A stretch of 42,198 bases of DNA, taken from the NCBI GenBank assembly GCA_902578255.1, contig CACHCH010000010.1, positions 1 to 42,198 on the forward strand. The letters run 5' to 3'. This document shows, in pieces, positions 7,482 through 15,628 of the stretch. This DNA comes from an uncultured Pelagibacteraceae bacterium. Lineage in GTDB: Bacteria > Pseudomonadota > Alphaproteobacteria > Pelagibacterales > Pelagibacteraceae. A model generated the notes under the pieces. The model was not told the origin of the DNA and ran no database searches. It saw only the letters and a program-made list of their open reading frames with translations. The translations under genes were made by a program, and so were the position numbers. Numbering within the stretch: the first letter of the stretch is position 1; the number at the start of each line of letters is the position of its first letter.

Positions 7482-7644
7482 ATAAATCTATTTTTAGCTT
7501 GATACTGTTACACATTCATTAAAACGTCGTGCGTCAAATGTGTATATCAAATATGCAAAACCTTCATCAACTCACAATTGAAATTTGATTTATTTTCGCA
7601 AAAAATAAAGTGTATTCAAAATCTATCTTTGATATTATTAAAAT

Positions 7645-8061
7645 ATGATTGAAAAATTTAATGGAGTTTTTTATTTAATTCTTTTTTCAATTCATTTTAT
7701 AGGCTTTGCTTATTATGGATTTAGATGTGTTTTCCAAACTCAATCTTTTTTAAATCAATATGGTATGGATGCCACAGGTGCTGGTGTAGTTAGATTTTTT
7801 GGATCTATATTTATTGGCTCAACATTAATGGCAATCTATGTCGGCTTTATAAGACCCAATGGTATAGAAGCAACTTGGGGTTTCTTTAATGTAATTTTCT
7901 TACAAAACTTATGTGCATTTATTGTTGGTTTTTATAGTACCAAAATAAATAAACTTGGGCACACTGATAAAACTTCAGATGAAGCAATTTATGCTCCCTT
8001 AGTGCTAACAATTTTAAGTGGTGTTCTTTGTTACGGATTAGCTGATAAAATATATGTTTAA
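7645..8061 (+). CDS. Uncharacterised four-helix membrane protein
   Basis: A 138-aa integral membrane protein with about four hydrophobic segments (roughly residues 7-27, 47-68, 77-97 and 115-134). Its size and topology resemble DUF4345-like proteins, but I do not recognise a defining motif and leave it unassigned. It is transcribed divergently from the mini-gene operon across a 192-bp spacer, and its 3' end overlaps the cysK stop region by 4 bp on the opposite strand. No Shine-Dalgarno is obvious before the ATG. Confidence 0.72.
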   Translation: MIEKFNGVFYLILFSIHFIGFAYYGFRCVFQTQSFLNQYGMDATGAGVVRFFGSIFIGSTLMAIYVGFIRPNGIEATWGFFNVIFLQNLCAFIVGFYSTKINKLGHTDKTSDEAIYAPLVLTILSGVLCYGLADKIYV

Positions 8062-9059
8062 AACCAATTAGGTATTGGCAGTCCTTTTTCTTCTAAAAAC
8101 TCTTTATTGAACATTTTAGTAGCATATTTATCACTTCTATCACAAAGAATTGTAACAATTGTTTTTCCAGGCCCTAATTCTTTACCCATTCTGATAGCTC
8201 CTGCAATATTAATCCCACAGCTGGTCCCTAAGCTTAATCCTTCATTTTGAATTAAATCATAAAGAATTGGCAAGGCTTCATGATCATTAATTGAATAAGC
8301 GTCATCAATTTTAGCATCTTTAAAATTTGCAGTTATTCTACTAGATCCAATTCCCTCCGTTATTGATCCACCTTCAGATTTTAATTCTCCGTTTTTTATA
8401 TAATTATAAAGAGCAGAACCTTTTGGATCTGAAAGGAAAATTTTTATATCTTTATTTTTTTCTTTAAGAGCATTACTAACTCCTGAAATGGTTCCACCAG
8501 TTCCAGATGAACACACAAATCCATCAACTTTACCATTGGTTTGATCCCAAATTTCTTTACCTGTTCCTTCGTAATGACCTTTGGCATTTGCTGTATTATC
8601 AAATTGGTTAGCCCAAATTACTCCATTATTATTGGAAGGTCTAAGTTCGTCGGCTAATCTCGCAGCGACTTTAACAAAATTATTATCATCCTTATAGGGT
8701 TTAGCTGGAACTAGTTTTAGTTCTGCTCCAAGATTTTTAAGAATATCTTTTTTTTCTTGAGTTTGATTATCATTCATTACAATAATTGTTTTATAACCTA
8801 ATGAATTTCCTAAAAGACCTAAACCAATCCCAGTATTTCCAGCTGTGCCTTCAACGACTGTACCACCTTTAGTAATTAATTTTTTTTCTTGTGCATCTTT
8901 AATTAAAGCAAGAGCTGCTCTGTCTTTTACCGATCCACCTGGGTTTAAAAATTCTGCTTTTCCAAAAATGTTGCAACCAGTAATTTCTGAAGCTGCTCTT
9001 AATTTTATTAAAGGAGTATTTCCAATCCCTGAAATAAAATCATTTTGTAAATCATTCAT
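8058..9059 (-). CDS. cysK: Cysteine synthase (O-acetylserine sulfhydrylase), variant Asn-loop
   Basis: Makes L-cysteine from O-acetyl-L-serine and sulfide using PLP. This 333-aa protein shows the PLP lysine in GGSVKDRAA (Lys45), the substrate-binding Asn-loop EGTAGNTG (70-77), the PLP phosphate loop SSGTGGT, and the late LSLGTSCGIN. The Asn-loop reads EGTAGNTG where classic CysK has E-P-T-S-G-N-T-G; this variant occurs in a known subgroup, so activity is likely. It overlaps the cysE stop by one base, making cysE-cysK a two-gene cysteine operon. The 3' end overlaps the convergent membrane-protein gene by 4 bp. Confidence 0.9.
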   Translation of the reverse strand: MNDLQNDFISGIGNTPLIKLRAASEITGCNIFGKAEFLNPGGSVKDRAALALIKDAQEKKLITKGGTVVEGTAGNTGIGLGLLGNSLGYKTIIVMNDNQTQEKKDILKNLGAELKLVPAKPYKDDNNFVKVAARLADELRPSNNNGVIWANQFDNTANAKGHYEGTGKEIWDQTNGKVDGFVCSSGTGGTISGVSNALKEKNKDIKIFLSDPKGSALYNYIKNGELKSEGGSITEGIGSSRITANFKDAKIDDAYSINDHEALPILYDLIQNEGLSLGTSCGINIAGAIRMGKELGPGKTIVTILCDRSDKYATKMFNKEFLEEKGLPIPNWF

Positions 9060-9637
9060 TATTCTGATTTTTTATCACTATCAGGAGTAATACCATATGG
9101 TTTAAATTCACTGTCTGCCATACCAACATTTTTTGCAGGTATCCCAACCATTACAGCTTTCTCAGGAACATCTTTTGTAATTACAGCATTTGCTCCAATT
9201 TTTGCACAACACCCAACAGTAACTGGACCTAAAACTTGTGCACCTGACCCAATTACAACTTCATTTTCAATAGTTGGATGACGTTTAACATTTCTTTGAT
9301 CATTTGAATTTATACTTGGAGCTATTCCTCCCAAAGTTACCATATGGTAAATAGTTACATTATCACCAATCTCGGAAGTCTCCCCAATTACAACACCCAT
9401 ACCATGATCAATAAATAAATTTTTTCCTATTTTTGCTTTAGGATGAATTTCAATACCAGTCATGAATCTTGAAAATTGTGAAATGATTCTGGCTATCAAA
9501 TGAAATTTAGCGGTACTAAAGAAGTTTGCCACCCTATGAAAAAAAACTGCCTTAACACCAGGGTAAGTTAAAATTAAACTTAATTTTGATCTAGCCGCAG
9601 GATCTCGGTCAATTATTGATTGTAAAAAGTCATTCAT
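9059..9637 (-). CDS. cysE: Serine O-acetyltransferase, short form
   Basis: Acetylates serine with acetyl-CoA to give O-acetylserine, the CysK substrate. The 192-aa protein carries the left-handed beta-helix hexapeptide repeats from about residue 62 onward, including [11 protein letters not shown] (Asp77, His78), TLGG and [10 protein letters not shown], and [22 protein letters not shown] at the end. It lacks most of the roughly 80-residue helical N-terminal domain of the E. coli enzyme, as in many short bacterial CysE proteins. The C-terminal tail ([13 protein letters not shown]) may bind CysK but does not end in the usual Ile. It is coupled to cysK by a one-base overlap. Confidence 0.93.
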   Translation of the reverse strand: MNDFLQSIIDRDPAARSKLSLILTYPGVKAVFFHRVANFFSTAKFHLIARIISQFSRFMTGIEIHPKAKIGKNLFIDHGMGVVIGETSEIGDNVTIYHMVTLGGIAPSINSNDQRNVKRHPTIENEVVIGSGAQVLGPVTVGCCAKIGANAVITKDVPEKAVMVGIPAKNVGMADSEFKPYGITPDSDKKSE

Positions 9638-9705
9638 ATATATGATGGTTGAATTTAAATTTACAGGTTATATAGTAATTATATTCAGTAATTAAAGGAT
9701 AATTT

Positions 9706-10116
9706 ATGTACAAAAACACTAACTGTTTTCACCTAGCAATTCCATGTGGAGACTTAGAAATAGCGAAAAAATTTTATAGTGAAACTTTAGGATGCAGATT
9801 AGATAATTCAGCTCAAGAGTGGGCAGATGTTGATTTTTGGGGAAACGAATTAACTCTTCATAAAAGTGAGCATAAATTGGATAGCGAAAGACATGATGTC
9901 GACATGGGAAATGTTTCAGTTCCACATTTTGGAGTTCATTTGTCTAGAAAAGATTTTGACAGTTTAAAAAAAAGATTAAAAGATAGTGGAACAAAATATT
10001 ACGATGAACCATATTTAAGATTTAAAGGTACAAAGTATGAACAAGAAACTTTCTTTGTTAAAGATCCAAACGAAAATATTTTAGAAATCAAAACTCTTAC
10101 GGCAAATTCGGAATAA
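9706..10116 (+). CDS. VOC (glyoxalase/dioxygenase fold) family protein
   Basis: A 136-aa protein of the vicinal oxygen chelate superfamily with two beta-alpha-beta-beta-beta units: FHLAIPCGDLEIAKKFYSET at the start and PHFGVHLSRKDFDSLKKRLK from about residue 73, ending FVKDPNENILEIKT. Candidate metal ligands are His9, His74 or His78, and Glu127. The substrate is unknown; relatives include glyoxalase I, dioxygenases and antibiotic-binding proteins. A clear AAAGGA Shine-Dalgarno precedes the ATG. It is divergent from cysE across 68 bp, and an AT-only hairpin follows its stop. Confidence 0.85.
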   Translation: MYKNTNCFHLAIPCGDLEIAKKFYSETLGCRLDNSAQEWADVDFWGNELTLHKSEHKLDSERHDVDMGNVSVPHFGVHLSRKDFDSLKKRLKDSGTKYYDEPYLRFKGTKYEQETFFVKDPNENILEIKTLTANSE

Positions 10117-10138
10117 TTATTTTTTAATAATTATTTTT
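10112..10138 (+). terminator. AT-only stem-loop between VOC and LysE-family genes
   Basis: AATAATTATT at 10112-10121 is repeated at 10126-10135 and is its own reverse complement, giving a 10-bp stem with a TTTT loop and a short trailing T run. It starts in the VOC stop codon and ends 1 bp before the next ATG. It could attenuate transcription or mask the weak ribosome site of the LysE-family gene. With only A-T pairs it may equally be chance in an AT-rich genome. Confidence 0.3.
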
Positions 10139-10139
10139 A

Positions 10140-10760
10140 ATGGAATTTTTATTACTTGGTTTTTTTACAGGTCTAAGCTTAATATTAGCTATCGGAGCCC
10201 AAAATATATTTGTAATTGAGCAAGGCTTAAAAAAACAATATACATTTATAGTTTGTTTTATATGCTCAATCTCAGATTGTTTCCTTATATTTGTAGGTAT
10301 TTTTCTTTTTTATTATTTTAATCAATATTTCACTTTAAAAATAGAATTAATTTTTAATATTCTTTTAGTTTTATTTTTAATATATTTTATTTACTCAAAA
10401 ATAAAATTAAGGATTAAAAAAATTGATTTTAATCAAAATTATACGAAAACTTCTTTAGTTAGTATAATTTTTAAAACTTTAGGTTTTACTTATTTAAATC
10501 CTCATGTTTATTCAGATACTGTATTTTTTTTAGGTAATTTTTCAAAAAGTTTTTTGCTTTATGATAAAATAATATTTGGTATTGGAGCTTCTATTGCCTC
10601 TACAGTTTTTTTCTTTTCTATTGGATATGCATCAAATTATTTTTCAAAATACCTAAATAATAAAAAAATTTGGAATATAATTAACTGGATAATAATTTTC
10701 ATTATGTCTGTAATTACTTTATATGTGATAAGAGAAATAATTTATTCAATTAATCTTTAA
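10140..10760 (+). CDS. LysE/ArgO-family amino-acid exporter
   Basis: A 206-aa inner-membrane protein with about six hydrophobic segments and the family opening GFFTGLSLILAIGAQNIFVIEQGL. The GAQNxFV motif in the first helix is diagnostic of LysE/ArgO exporters, which export basic amino acids. TYLNPHVYSDTVFFLG, matching the conserved NPhxxxD region, follows in the second half. The exact cargo (lysine, arginine or another) cannot be set. No Shine-Dalgarno is evident, and a palindromic AT hairpin lies directly before the ATG. The 3' end overlaps the convergent rhodanese gene by 11 bp. Confidence 0.88.
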   Translation: MEFLLLGFFTGLSLILAIGAQNIFVIEQGLKKQYTFIVCFICSISDCFLIFVGIFLFYYFNQYFTLKIELIFNILLVLFLIYFIYSKIKLRIKKIDFNQNYTKTSLVSIIFKTLGFTYLNPHVYSDTVFFLGNFSKSFLLYDKIIFGIGASIASTVFFFSIGYASNYFSKYLNNKKIWNIINWIIIFIMSVITLYVIREIIYSINL

Positions 10761-11115
10761 TTTTATTCCACTCAGCAATACCACCAGAAATATTTTTTAC
10801 ATTTTTTATTCCCATATCCTTCATAGTTTTGGTAGCTAATGTACCTTGTCCACCTACACCACAAAAAACTACATATTCTTTATCTGGATTATCTTTAAAC
10901 ATTTTGTTTTCAAGAGGACTTCCTTCAGCCAAGTAAAATTCAAGTAGACCTCTGTCCATGTGCACAGCATTGCCTATACTACCCTTTGAAAAGCTTTCTT
11001 TGTCCCTAACATCAATAAATTGAACATTTGGGTCATTAATTTTTTTCTTTGCATCTTCTGCAGTTATATTTTCAATCTCGTTACTTACGCTCATTAGTTC
11101 TTCAAATTTTTTCAT
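10750..11115 (-). CDS. Single-domain rhodanese-like sulfurtransferase
   Basis: A 121-aa protein with one rhodanese domain. It shows ITAEDAKKKI, VQFIDVRDKESFSKGSIGNAVHM (the CH2A-type Asp-Val-Arg segment), and the active-site loop FCGVGGQGTLA with Cys85, the only cysteine. Such proteins carry a persulfide on this Cys and move sulfane sulfur; acceptor and donor are unknown here. A strong AAAGGAG Shine-Dalgarno lies 6 bp before the ATG. It is divergent from msrB across 128 bp, which may reflect shared redox control (inference). Confidence 0.9.
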   Translation of the reverse strand: MKKFEELMSVSNEIENITAEDAKKKINDPNVQFIDVRDKESFSKGSIGNAVHMDRGLLEFYLAEGSPLENKMFKDNPDKEYVVFCGVGGQGTLATKTMKDMGIKNVKNISGGIAEWNKIKD

Positions 11116-11243
11116 TATTCTCCTTTGAATTTAATATTTTTAGATTGTAACTAAGATTCTATAAAAGTGAATTATTTAATTATTATTTTTGTTGTGACAC
11201 AGGTGATTATTGAAATAATTAATCTTTTTCGTATTAGTATAGA

Positions 11244-11705
11244 ATGAATAATAAAAGAAACTTTATAAAAATTGTAAGTCTGTCATTTTTTTCATTACTT
11301 ATAGCCCCTTACAAATTTGCTTTTTCAGAAATTAAAAAAATTATCAATAAAAATTTAACTAAAAAGCAAAAAGAAATCATGTTTAATGAAGGAACAGAAA
11401 GAGCTTTTACAAGTAAATTACTTAATGAAAAAAGAAAAGGATTTTACCTTTGTGCTAATTGTGGAGCTAAGTTATTTTCATCTGAGGCAAAGTTTGATAG
11501 TGGCACTGGTTGGCCATCTTTTAGTGAGGCACTCCCAGGTGCTTTTAAAACTAAAATAGATTATTCATTTGGTATGAGAAGAATAGAATACCATTGTGCA
11601 AATTGTGGTGCTCATCATGGACATGTTTTTCTTGATGGCCCAACCGCTACTGGAAAAAGATTTTGTAATAATGGTTTGTGCTTATTGTTTGTTCCTGAAA
11701 CTTAA
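11244..11705 (+). CDS. msrB: Peptide methionine-R-sulfoxide reductase, exported form
   Basis: Reduces methionine-R-sulfoxide in proteins. The zinc-site cysteines are present (C70-A-N-C73 and C118-A-N-C121), as are GTGWPSF and the catalytic Cys141 in RFCNNG. The usual motif continues N-S-x-S-L; here it is NGLCLLF, placing an extra Cys146 five residues after the catalytic one, a possible recycling cysteine. Residues 5-28 form a basic-then-hydrophobic N-terminal segment that looks like a signal peptide or anchor, so the protein probably acts in the periplasm. The 3' end overlaps the HAD-like gene by 4 bp on the opposite strand. Its reductant may come through CcdA, by inference. Confidence 0.92.
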   Translation: MNNKRNFIKIVSLSFFSLLIAPYKFAFSEIKKIINKNLTKKQKEIMFNEGTERAFTSKLLNEKRKGFYLCANCGAKLFSSEAKFDSGTGWPSFSEALPGAFKTKIDYSFGMRRIEYHCANCGAHHGHVFLDGPTATGKRFCNNGLCLLFVPET

Positions 11706-12364
11706 GATTTAAATATATTCTTATTTATTTTACTTACTTCTTTAAAAGCACCATTAAACTTTTTAGACGTGTGAAAATTTCCAGGAAAAATTAAACATTT
11801 CAATTTAGCTTTTATTGCAGAATTGAGACTTTCCTGTGTATCCTCTATTGCAATACACTCTTTGGGTTTTAGCCTAAGTTCTTTTAAAGCCAATTTATAT
11901 ATTTCAGCAGATGGTTTAAGTTTTTTAACTAATTTAGAATTACCAATAAAATCAAAATCTTTTTTATTTAAACTATCCCTTAAACAAAAAAAAATTGAAT
12001 TTATATTATTTTTGGAGGTTGAAGAAACTAAAGCTAGTTTGATTTCTTGTTTTTTACAATATTTTATTATTTCCTTAACGCCACTTCTTAATTTAAGTTT
12101 ATTTTTTTTTAAGTAGCTATTAAATATTTTTGTTTTTAATTTGATTATATTTTTGGAATTAACATTGCTTTTAGTTTTTTTTGCATATCTCAATATTCTT
12201 TCTTCACCTCCAGATTTATTGAGTAATTTTTTATAAATTTCTTTTGTCCAATTCCATTTAAGACCAGCAATTTTAAATGCACTATTAAATGATTTTCTTT
12301 GAATTTCAGACGTTTCAACAATGGTTCCAATAGACCCAAATAATAAAGCCTTATATTTTTTCAA
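11702..12364 (-). CDS. HAD-superfamily protein lacking motif I aspartates
   Basis: A 220-aa protein of the CbbY/beta-PGM-like HAD fold. Motif II (LVSSTSKNN), motif III Lys (KKLKPSAEIY) and motif IV (CIAIEDTQES) are readable. Motif I, normally F-D-x-D-G-T, reads FGSIGT at residues 9-14, so both the nucleophile Asp and the acid/base Asp are replaced (Gly10, Ile12). It cannot use the standard phosphoaspartate mechanism, so it is either a non-catalytic protein or works differently. Its ATG overlaps the stop of the upstream ABC permease by 4 bp, tying it to the importer operon of unknown substrate. Confidence 0.85.
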   Translation of the reverse strand: MKKYKALLFGSIGTIVETSEIQRKSFNSAFKIAGLKWNWTKEIYKKLLNKSGGEERILRYAKKTKSNVNSKNIIKLKTKIFNSYLKKNKLKLRSGVKEIIKYCKKQEIKLALVSSTSKNNINSIFFCLRDSLNKKDFDFIGNSKLVKKLKPSAEIYKLALKELRLKPKECIAIEDTQESLNSAIKAKLKCLIFPGNFHTSKKFNGAFKEVSKINKNIFKS

Positions 12365-13242
12365 CCTTTGATAGCTCCAGCTGTTAGACCACTAATAATT
12401 TGCCGTTGAAAAAACATTACTAATATAAAAAGAGGAGCTGTAGCCGATACTACAGATGATACGGCCCACATTAAATTTCCCTCATGTTGGTTAGTTCCCA
12501 AATAACTTTGTATCTTTGGTACCATTGTATGATTTTCTTGATTTAATAGTAATGCAGTCACCGTGAAATCATTATAGGCTAACATTAAACTAAACAAGCC
12601 TGCAGTTATCACCCCTGGCCACATTACTGGCATTATAATGTGTCTGAAAGTTTGAAAATATGAACATCCATCTATTAAAGCACTCTCATCAAGTTCTCTA
12701 GGTACTGTTTTAAAAAAGGAATATAGAAGCCATAGTGTAAATGGTTGATTTATAGCAACCAACACAACAATTGTTGTGGGTAATATTCCCCAAATTTGAA
12801 GCTCAAAAAAGGGAAATAGATAACCAGATACTAAAGTTATGTGTGGCATTGCTCTAAAAATTAAAGCTAAAATTAATAACCAAAACGCATAATTTCTTGT
12901 AGATCTTGATAGAGCATATGCACCTAGTGTTCCTAGGAATAAAGAAATACTAACTACAAAAATAGTAACAATAACAGTATTTTTTGATGCCTTCCAAAAC
13001 TCTCCTTCAGTCCATGCTTGACTATAGGCGTTTGTAGTAAATTTTCCTCCAGTTTCTATTAAAGTATTAAAAGCTGAAATAGCATACCACCAATCTGATC
13101 TAGAAAAGAAATCAGCTCTTACTTTAAATGATCCCCAAAATGTCCAAATAAATGGAAAGCAAGCAATCAAAAGCCAGACAATTATAAAAATTGTATTGAA
13201 AGTTTTTAAACTTGTCGTTTTTTTATCTAATCCATAATCCAT
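12361..13242 (-). CDS. CUT1-type ABC importer permease (MalG/UgpE-like)
   Basis: A 293-aa inner-membrane permease with about six helices. The EAA loop that docks on the ATPase reads DESALIDGCSYFQTFRHIIMP. Architecture and length match the MalG/UgpE class of sugar and polyol importers. It pairs with the permease at 13245 (2-bp gap), the binding protein at 14323 and the ATPase at 19804. The N-terminus carries an extra soluble loop (about residues 38-85) between the first two helices. The substrate is not deducible. The stop overlaps the start of the HAD-like gene. Confidence 0.92.
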   Translation of the reverse strand: MDYGLDKKTTSLKTFNTIFIIVWLLIACFPFIWTFWGSFKVRADFFSRSDWWYAISAFNTLIETGGKFTTNAYSQAWTEGEFWKASKNTVIVTIFVVSISLFLGTLGAYALSRSTRNYAFWLLILALIFRAMPHITLVSGYLFPFFELQIWGILPTTIVVLVAINQPFTLWLLYSFFKTVPRELDESALIDGCSYFQTFRHIIMPVMWPGVITAGLFSLMLAYNDFTVTALLLNQENHTMVPKIQSYLGTNQHEGNLMWAVSSVVSATAPLFILVMFFQRQIISGLTAGAIKG

Positions 13243-13244
13243 AA

Positions 13245-14273
13245 TTATCTTGCTATCCTAAATTCTTTCCAAGTTCTTATCAAAACTGGAGCTAATAAAA
13301 TTGCTATACCAACTATAGTCATAATGGAAGTTGCTGCAGCAGAGCCGAATAATATTACTTCTTCATTAACTAGATTATCATAAATTAACCATGATAAAGA
13401 TTGTGCGCTACCTTCTGCGCTAAATCCAATTATTGGTTCAAAAACTCTGAAATTATCCATTAAAGAGATCAATGCTACAAAAGTAACTACTGGATATATA
13501 TGAGGCAAAACAATGTGTTTAATTCTTTGAAATCTTGATGCACCATCAATAATAGCTGCCTCTACTGGTTCTTGGGGAACCGTTTGAAGAGCGGCATAAA
13601 ATACTACAAATGCAAAAGGGGAGTGATGCCAAATACCATAAATAATTATTGTAATCCAAGTTAATGTTTTTGAGGACTTTAGGGACAAATAAGGATCATT
13701 CATCAAGTTTTGAATATTTGCACCAATTATTCCTTGAGAATCAATCATCCAAAATAATACTAAAGAACCAACTAAAGGTGTTACTATCATGGGTAAAATT
13801 GTGCCAAAAATTAATGGTCCCCTAATTTTTCTGGCAACTGCATTTAAGCTTAGTGCTATTATAAAACCTAACAAAAGTACATTCGGGGTTACAAATAAAC
13901 AATATGTTAAAGTGAATATTAAAGCTTTATAAAAAGGTAGATTGGTTACTTGATCTATAAAAGCACCAAAACTTTCAGTTTCATTCCAAAATTTTTTGAT
14001 TTCCTCAACTGCCAAATGATTTCTGTCAGTATAAGTTCCAAAACCGTTAAATTTTCCTAGAGGCTTTGCTTCTCTAATTTTAGAGGTTTCCTCATTATCA
14101 ACCACAATTGAAACAGTACAACCAAATGGATCACATTTTTTGACTTCTTTTACTATTTGGTCATGCTGTGCATAAAATGATTGTATGCCAGTTGATATTA
14201 TTGGTAGCCCTATAAACAGGATCATTGCTAAGCCTGTCGGTAAAAAAAACCAAAAAAATGTTTTATTGGGCAT
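13245..14273 (-). CDS. CUT1-type ABC importer permease (MalF/UgpA-like)
   Basis: A 342-aa permease of the MalF/UgpA class. The EAA loop is PVEAAIIDGASRFQRIKHIVLP. Between the first and second helices, at about residues 32-110, lies a periplasmic loop with two close cysteines (KKCDPFGCTVS), likely disulfide bonded, longer than in typical UgpA but shorter than the MalF P2 domain. It might contact the binding protein. A strong stem-loop at 14286-14310 separates it from the upstream binding-protein gene. It is transcribed with the MalG-like partner 2 bp downstream. Confidence 0.92.
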   Translation of the reverse strand: MPNKTFFWFFLPTGLAMILFIGLPIISTGIQSFYAQHDQIVKEVKKCDPFGCTVSIVVDNEETSKIREAKPLGKFNGFGTYTDRNHLAVEEIKKFWNETESFGAFIDQVTNLPFYKALIFTLTYCLFVTPNVLLLGFIIALSLNAVARKIRGPLIFGTILPMIVTPLVGSLVLFWMIDSQGIIGANIQNLMNDPYLSLKSSKTLTWITIIIYGIWHHSPFAFVVFYAALQTVPQEPVEAAIIDGASRFQRIKHIVLPHIYPVVTFVALISLMDNFRVFEPIIGFSAEGSAQSLSWLIYDNLVNEEVILFGSAAATSIMTIVGIAILLAPVLIRTWKEFRIAR

Positions 14274-14285
14274 CTAAATGTTAAT

Positions 14286-14310
14286 TAAGTGGGGAAAAAT
14301 TCCCCACTTA
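14286..14310 (-). terminator. Intercistronic stem-loop after binding-protein gene
   Basis: An 11-bp perfect stem (14286-14296 with 14300-14310, core AAGTGGGG/CCCCACTT) closes a 3-nt loop. It lies between the binding-protein stop and the permease start. On the minus strand no T-run follows, so it is more likely an mRNA-stabilising or attenuating hairpin, raising binding protein over permease, than a full terminator. Confidence 0.65.
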
Positions 14311-14322
14311 TATTTTTAGATT

Positions 14323-15543
14323 TTATAGAAAGCCTTGTTCTTTAGCTTTACTGATATAAGCAGCCTCAACGTCTTTCAATGCTTGTTCAGCTGACTCTTT
14401 ACCTTGTAAAAACTCAACAATCTCACTTCCTAATGCACCATGCATTAATCCCATTTGTGGCAACATTGGGTATGGTTTTGCTTTCATCTTTACAGCTTCG
14501 ATTACACCAATAGATTTTGGTCCTGGAACAAATCCCTCTACTAACCAAACAGCTTGATCAGCAGCGTCAGCTACCATTTTCTTATTTGATGCTGCATGTG
14601 CTAAAGCTCTAAATGTAGCGTCTGCATCTGCATCTGATCTATTTTTCGCTAGAGTAAAACCATCCCACCATAGTGTAGCTGCTGGAATATTTCCTCCACC
14701 AACAGTGGCAGGTCCAGCTAGTTTTGTTGCTTTAGTAATATTAGGATCACCTTCATCATCTAAAAGAGTTCCTGATCTAGATGCCCATAATGTCATTAAT
14801 GCAACATTTCCAGACTCCCATTCTACTTTAATTGCTTCACTATCATGAGTTAAGTAATCAGGATTACTTAATTCAGATAATTTTTTTAACATATTTAAAG
14901 TTGCAACACCTTTAGCGTTATTAATGTTTGGTTCTGCACTTCCAGATTTAAAGAATTCACCACCATGTCCGATAAACATGTTTACAAATTCTTCTGCTAA
15001 GTTCCAGCCAGCTTTATAAGCAGCTGCATATGGATGTTGCATTTTTCCTGAAGCTCTAATTTTTTCAGAAGCTGCAACAACTTCCTCATATGTTTTTGGC
15101 ACTGCTATACCCATATCTTTTAAAATATCTTCTCTATAATACAAATGCTGAGTATTGGCCATAAATGCAACAGCCATTACCTTTCCATCAATTGTAATTA
15201 ATTGAGAGTCTTGAATTCCTTTTCCATATTTTTTAACAAGATCATCTAATGGTCTAATCAAATCTTGGTTCATCAAAGGAACAATCGAACTGTTTGCAGC
15301 AATTCTAGCTGAAAATTCAGATGGATTTGCGGTTAATGCGGGCACTGCGATTTTATTATGCTCAGATGAGTGAGTCACTTTAAACTCAGCATTTCCTTTA
15401 CATTGTTTAGAAGTTTCAACGAAAGTTCTTAATGCAGGAAAATCATTAGCTAAAATATTTATTGAGCCACTTTTAATGTTACAATCTGCAAATGCAGATG
15501 TTCCAAAAAATAGAAACAATAAAGTAACAAGTATTTTTCTCAT
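14323..15543 (-). CDS. CUT1-type extracellular solute-binding protein
   Basis: A 406-aa periplasmic binding protein of the family 1 (MalE/UgpB-type) fold. A Sec signal peptide ends near residue 19 (TSAFA). Later landmarks include VMAVAFMANTQHLYYREDILKDMG, typical of CUT1 binding proteins, and WESGNVALMTLWASRSG. Mature Cys21 and a second Cys near residue 48 could bond. It captures the unknown substrate and delivers it to the permeases at 13245 and 12361. Aromatic residues around LWWDGFTLAK may line the site. The 85-bp upstream spacer holds a TATAAT box on the minus strand and the gene has a GA-rich Shine-Dalgarno, so it may have its own promoter. Confidence 0.92.
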   Translation of the reverse strand: MRKILVTLLFLFFGTSAFADCNIKSGSINILANDFPALRTFVETSKQCKGNAEFKVTHSSEHNKIAVPALTANPSEFSARIAANSSIVPLMNQDLIRPLDDLVKKYGKGIQDSQLITIDGKVMAVAFMANTQHLYYREDILKDMGIAVPKTYEEVVAASEKIRASGKMQHPYAAAYKAGWNLAEEFVNMFIGHGGEFFKSGSAEPNINNAKGVATLNMLKKLSELSNPDYLTHDSEAIKVEWESGNVALMTLWASRSGTLLDDEGDPNITKATKLAGPATVGGGNIPAATLWWDGFTLAKNRSDADADATFRALAHAASNKKMVADAADQAVWLVEGFVPGPKSIGVIEAVKMKAKPYPMLPQMGLMHGALGSEIVEFLQGKESAEQALKDVEAAYISKAKEQGFL

Positions 15544-15628
15544 ATATTCTCTCTCTTTTTTTTGTTTGTTAAATTATAATTTAAGTAAGAAAACTATACT
15601 CACTCCTTATAGGTAATAAAAGTCATAA

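Noticed and set aside
7453-7644. Possible riboswitch in the spacer before the mini-gene operon
   Set aside because: The TATAAT box implies a leader of only about 17 nt, too short for an aptamer, and no multi-stem fold is apparent.
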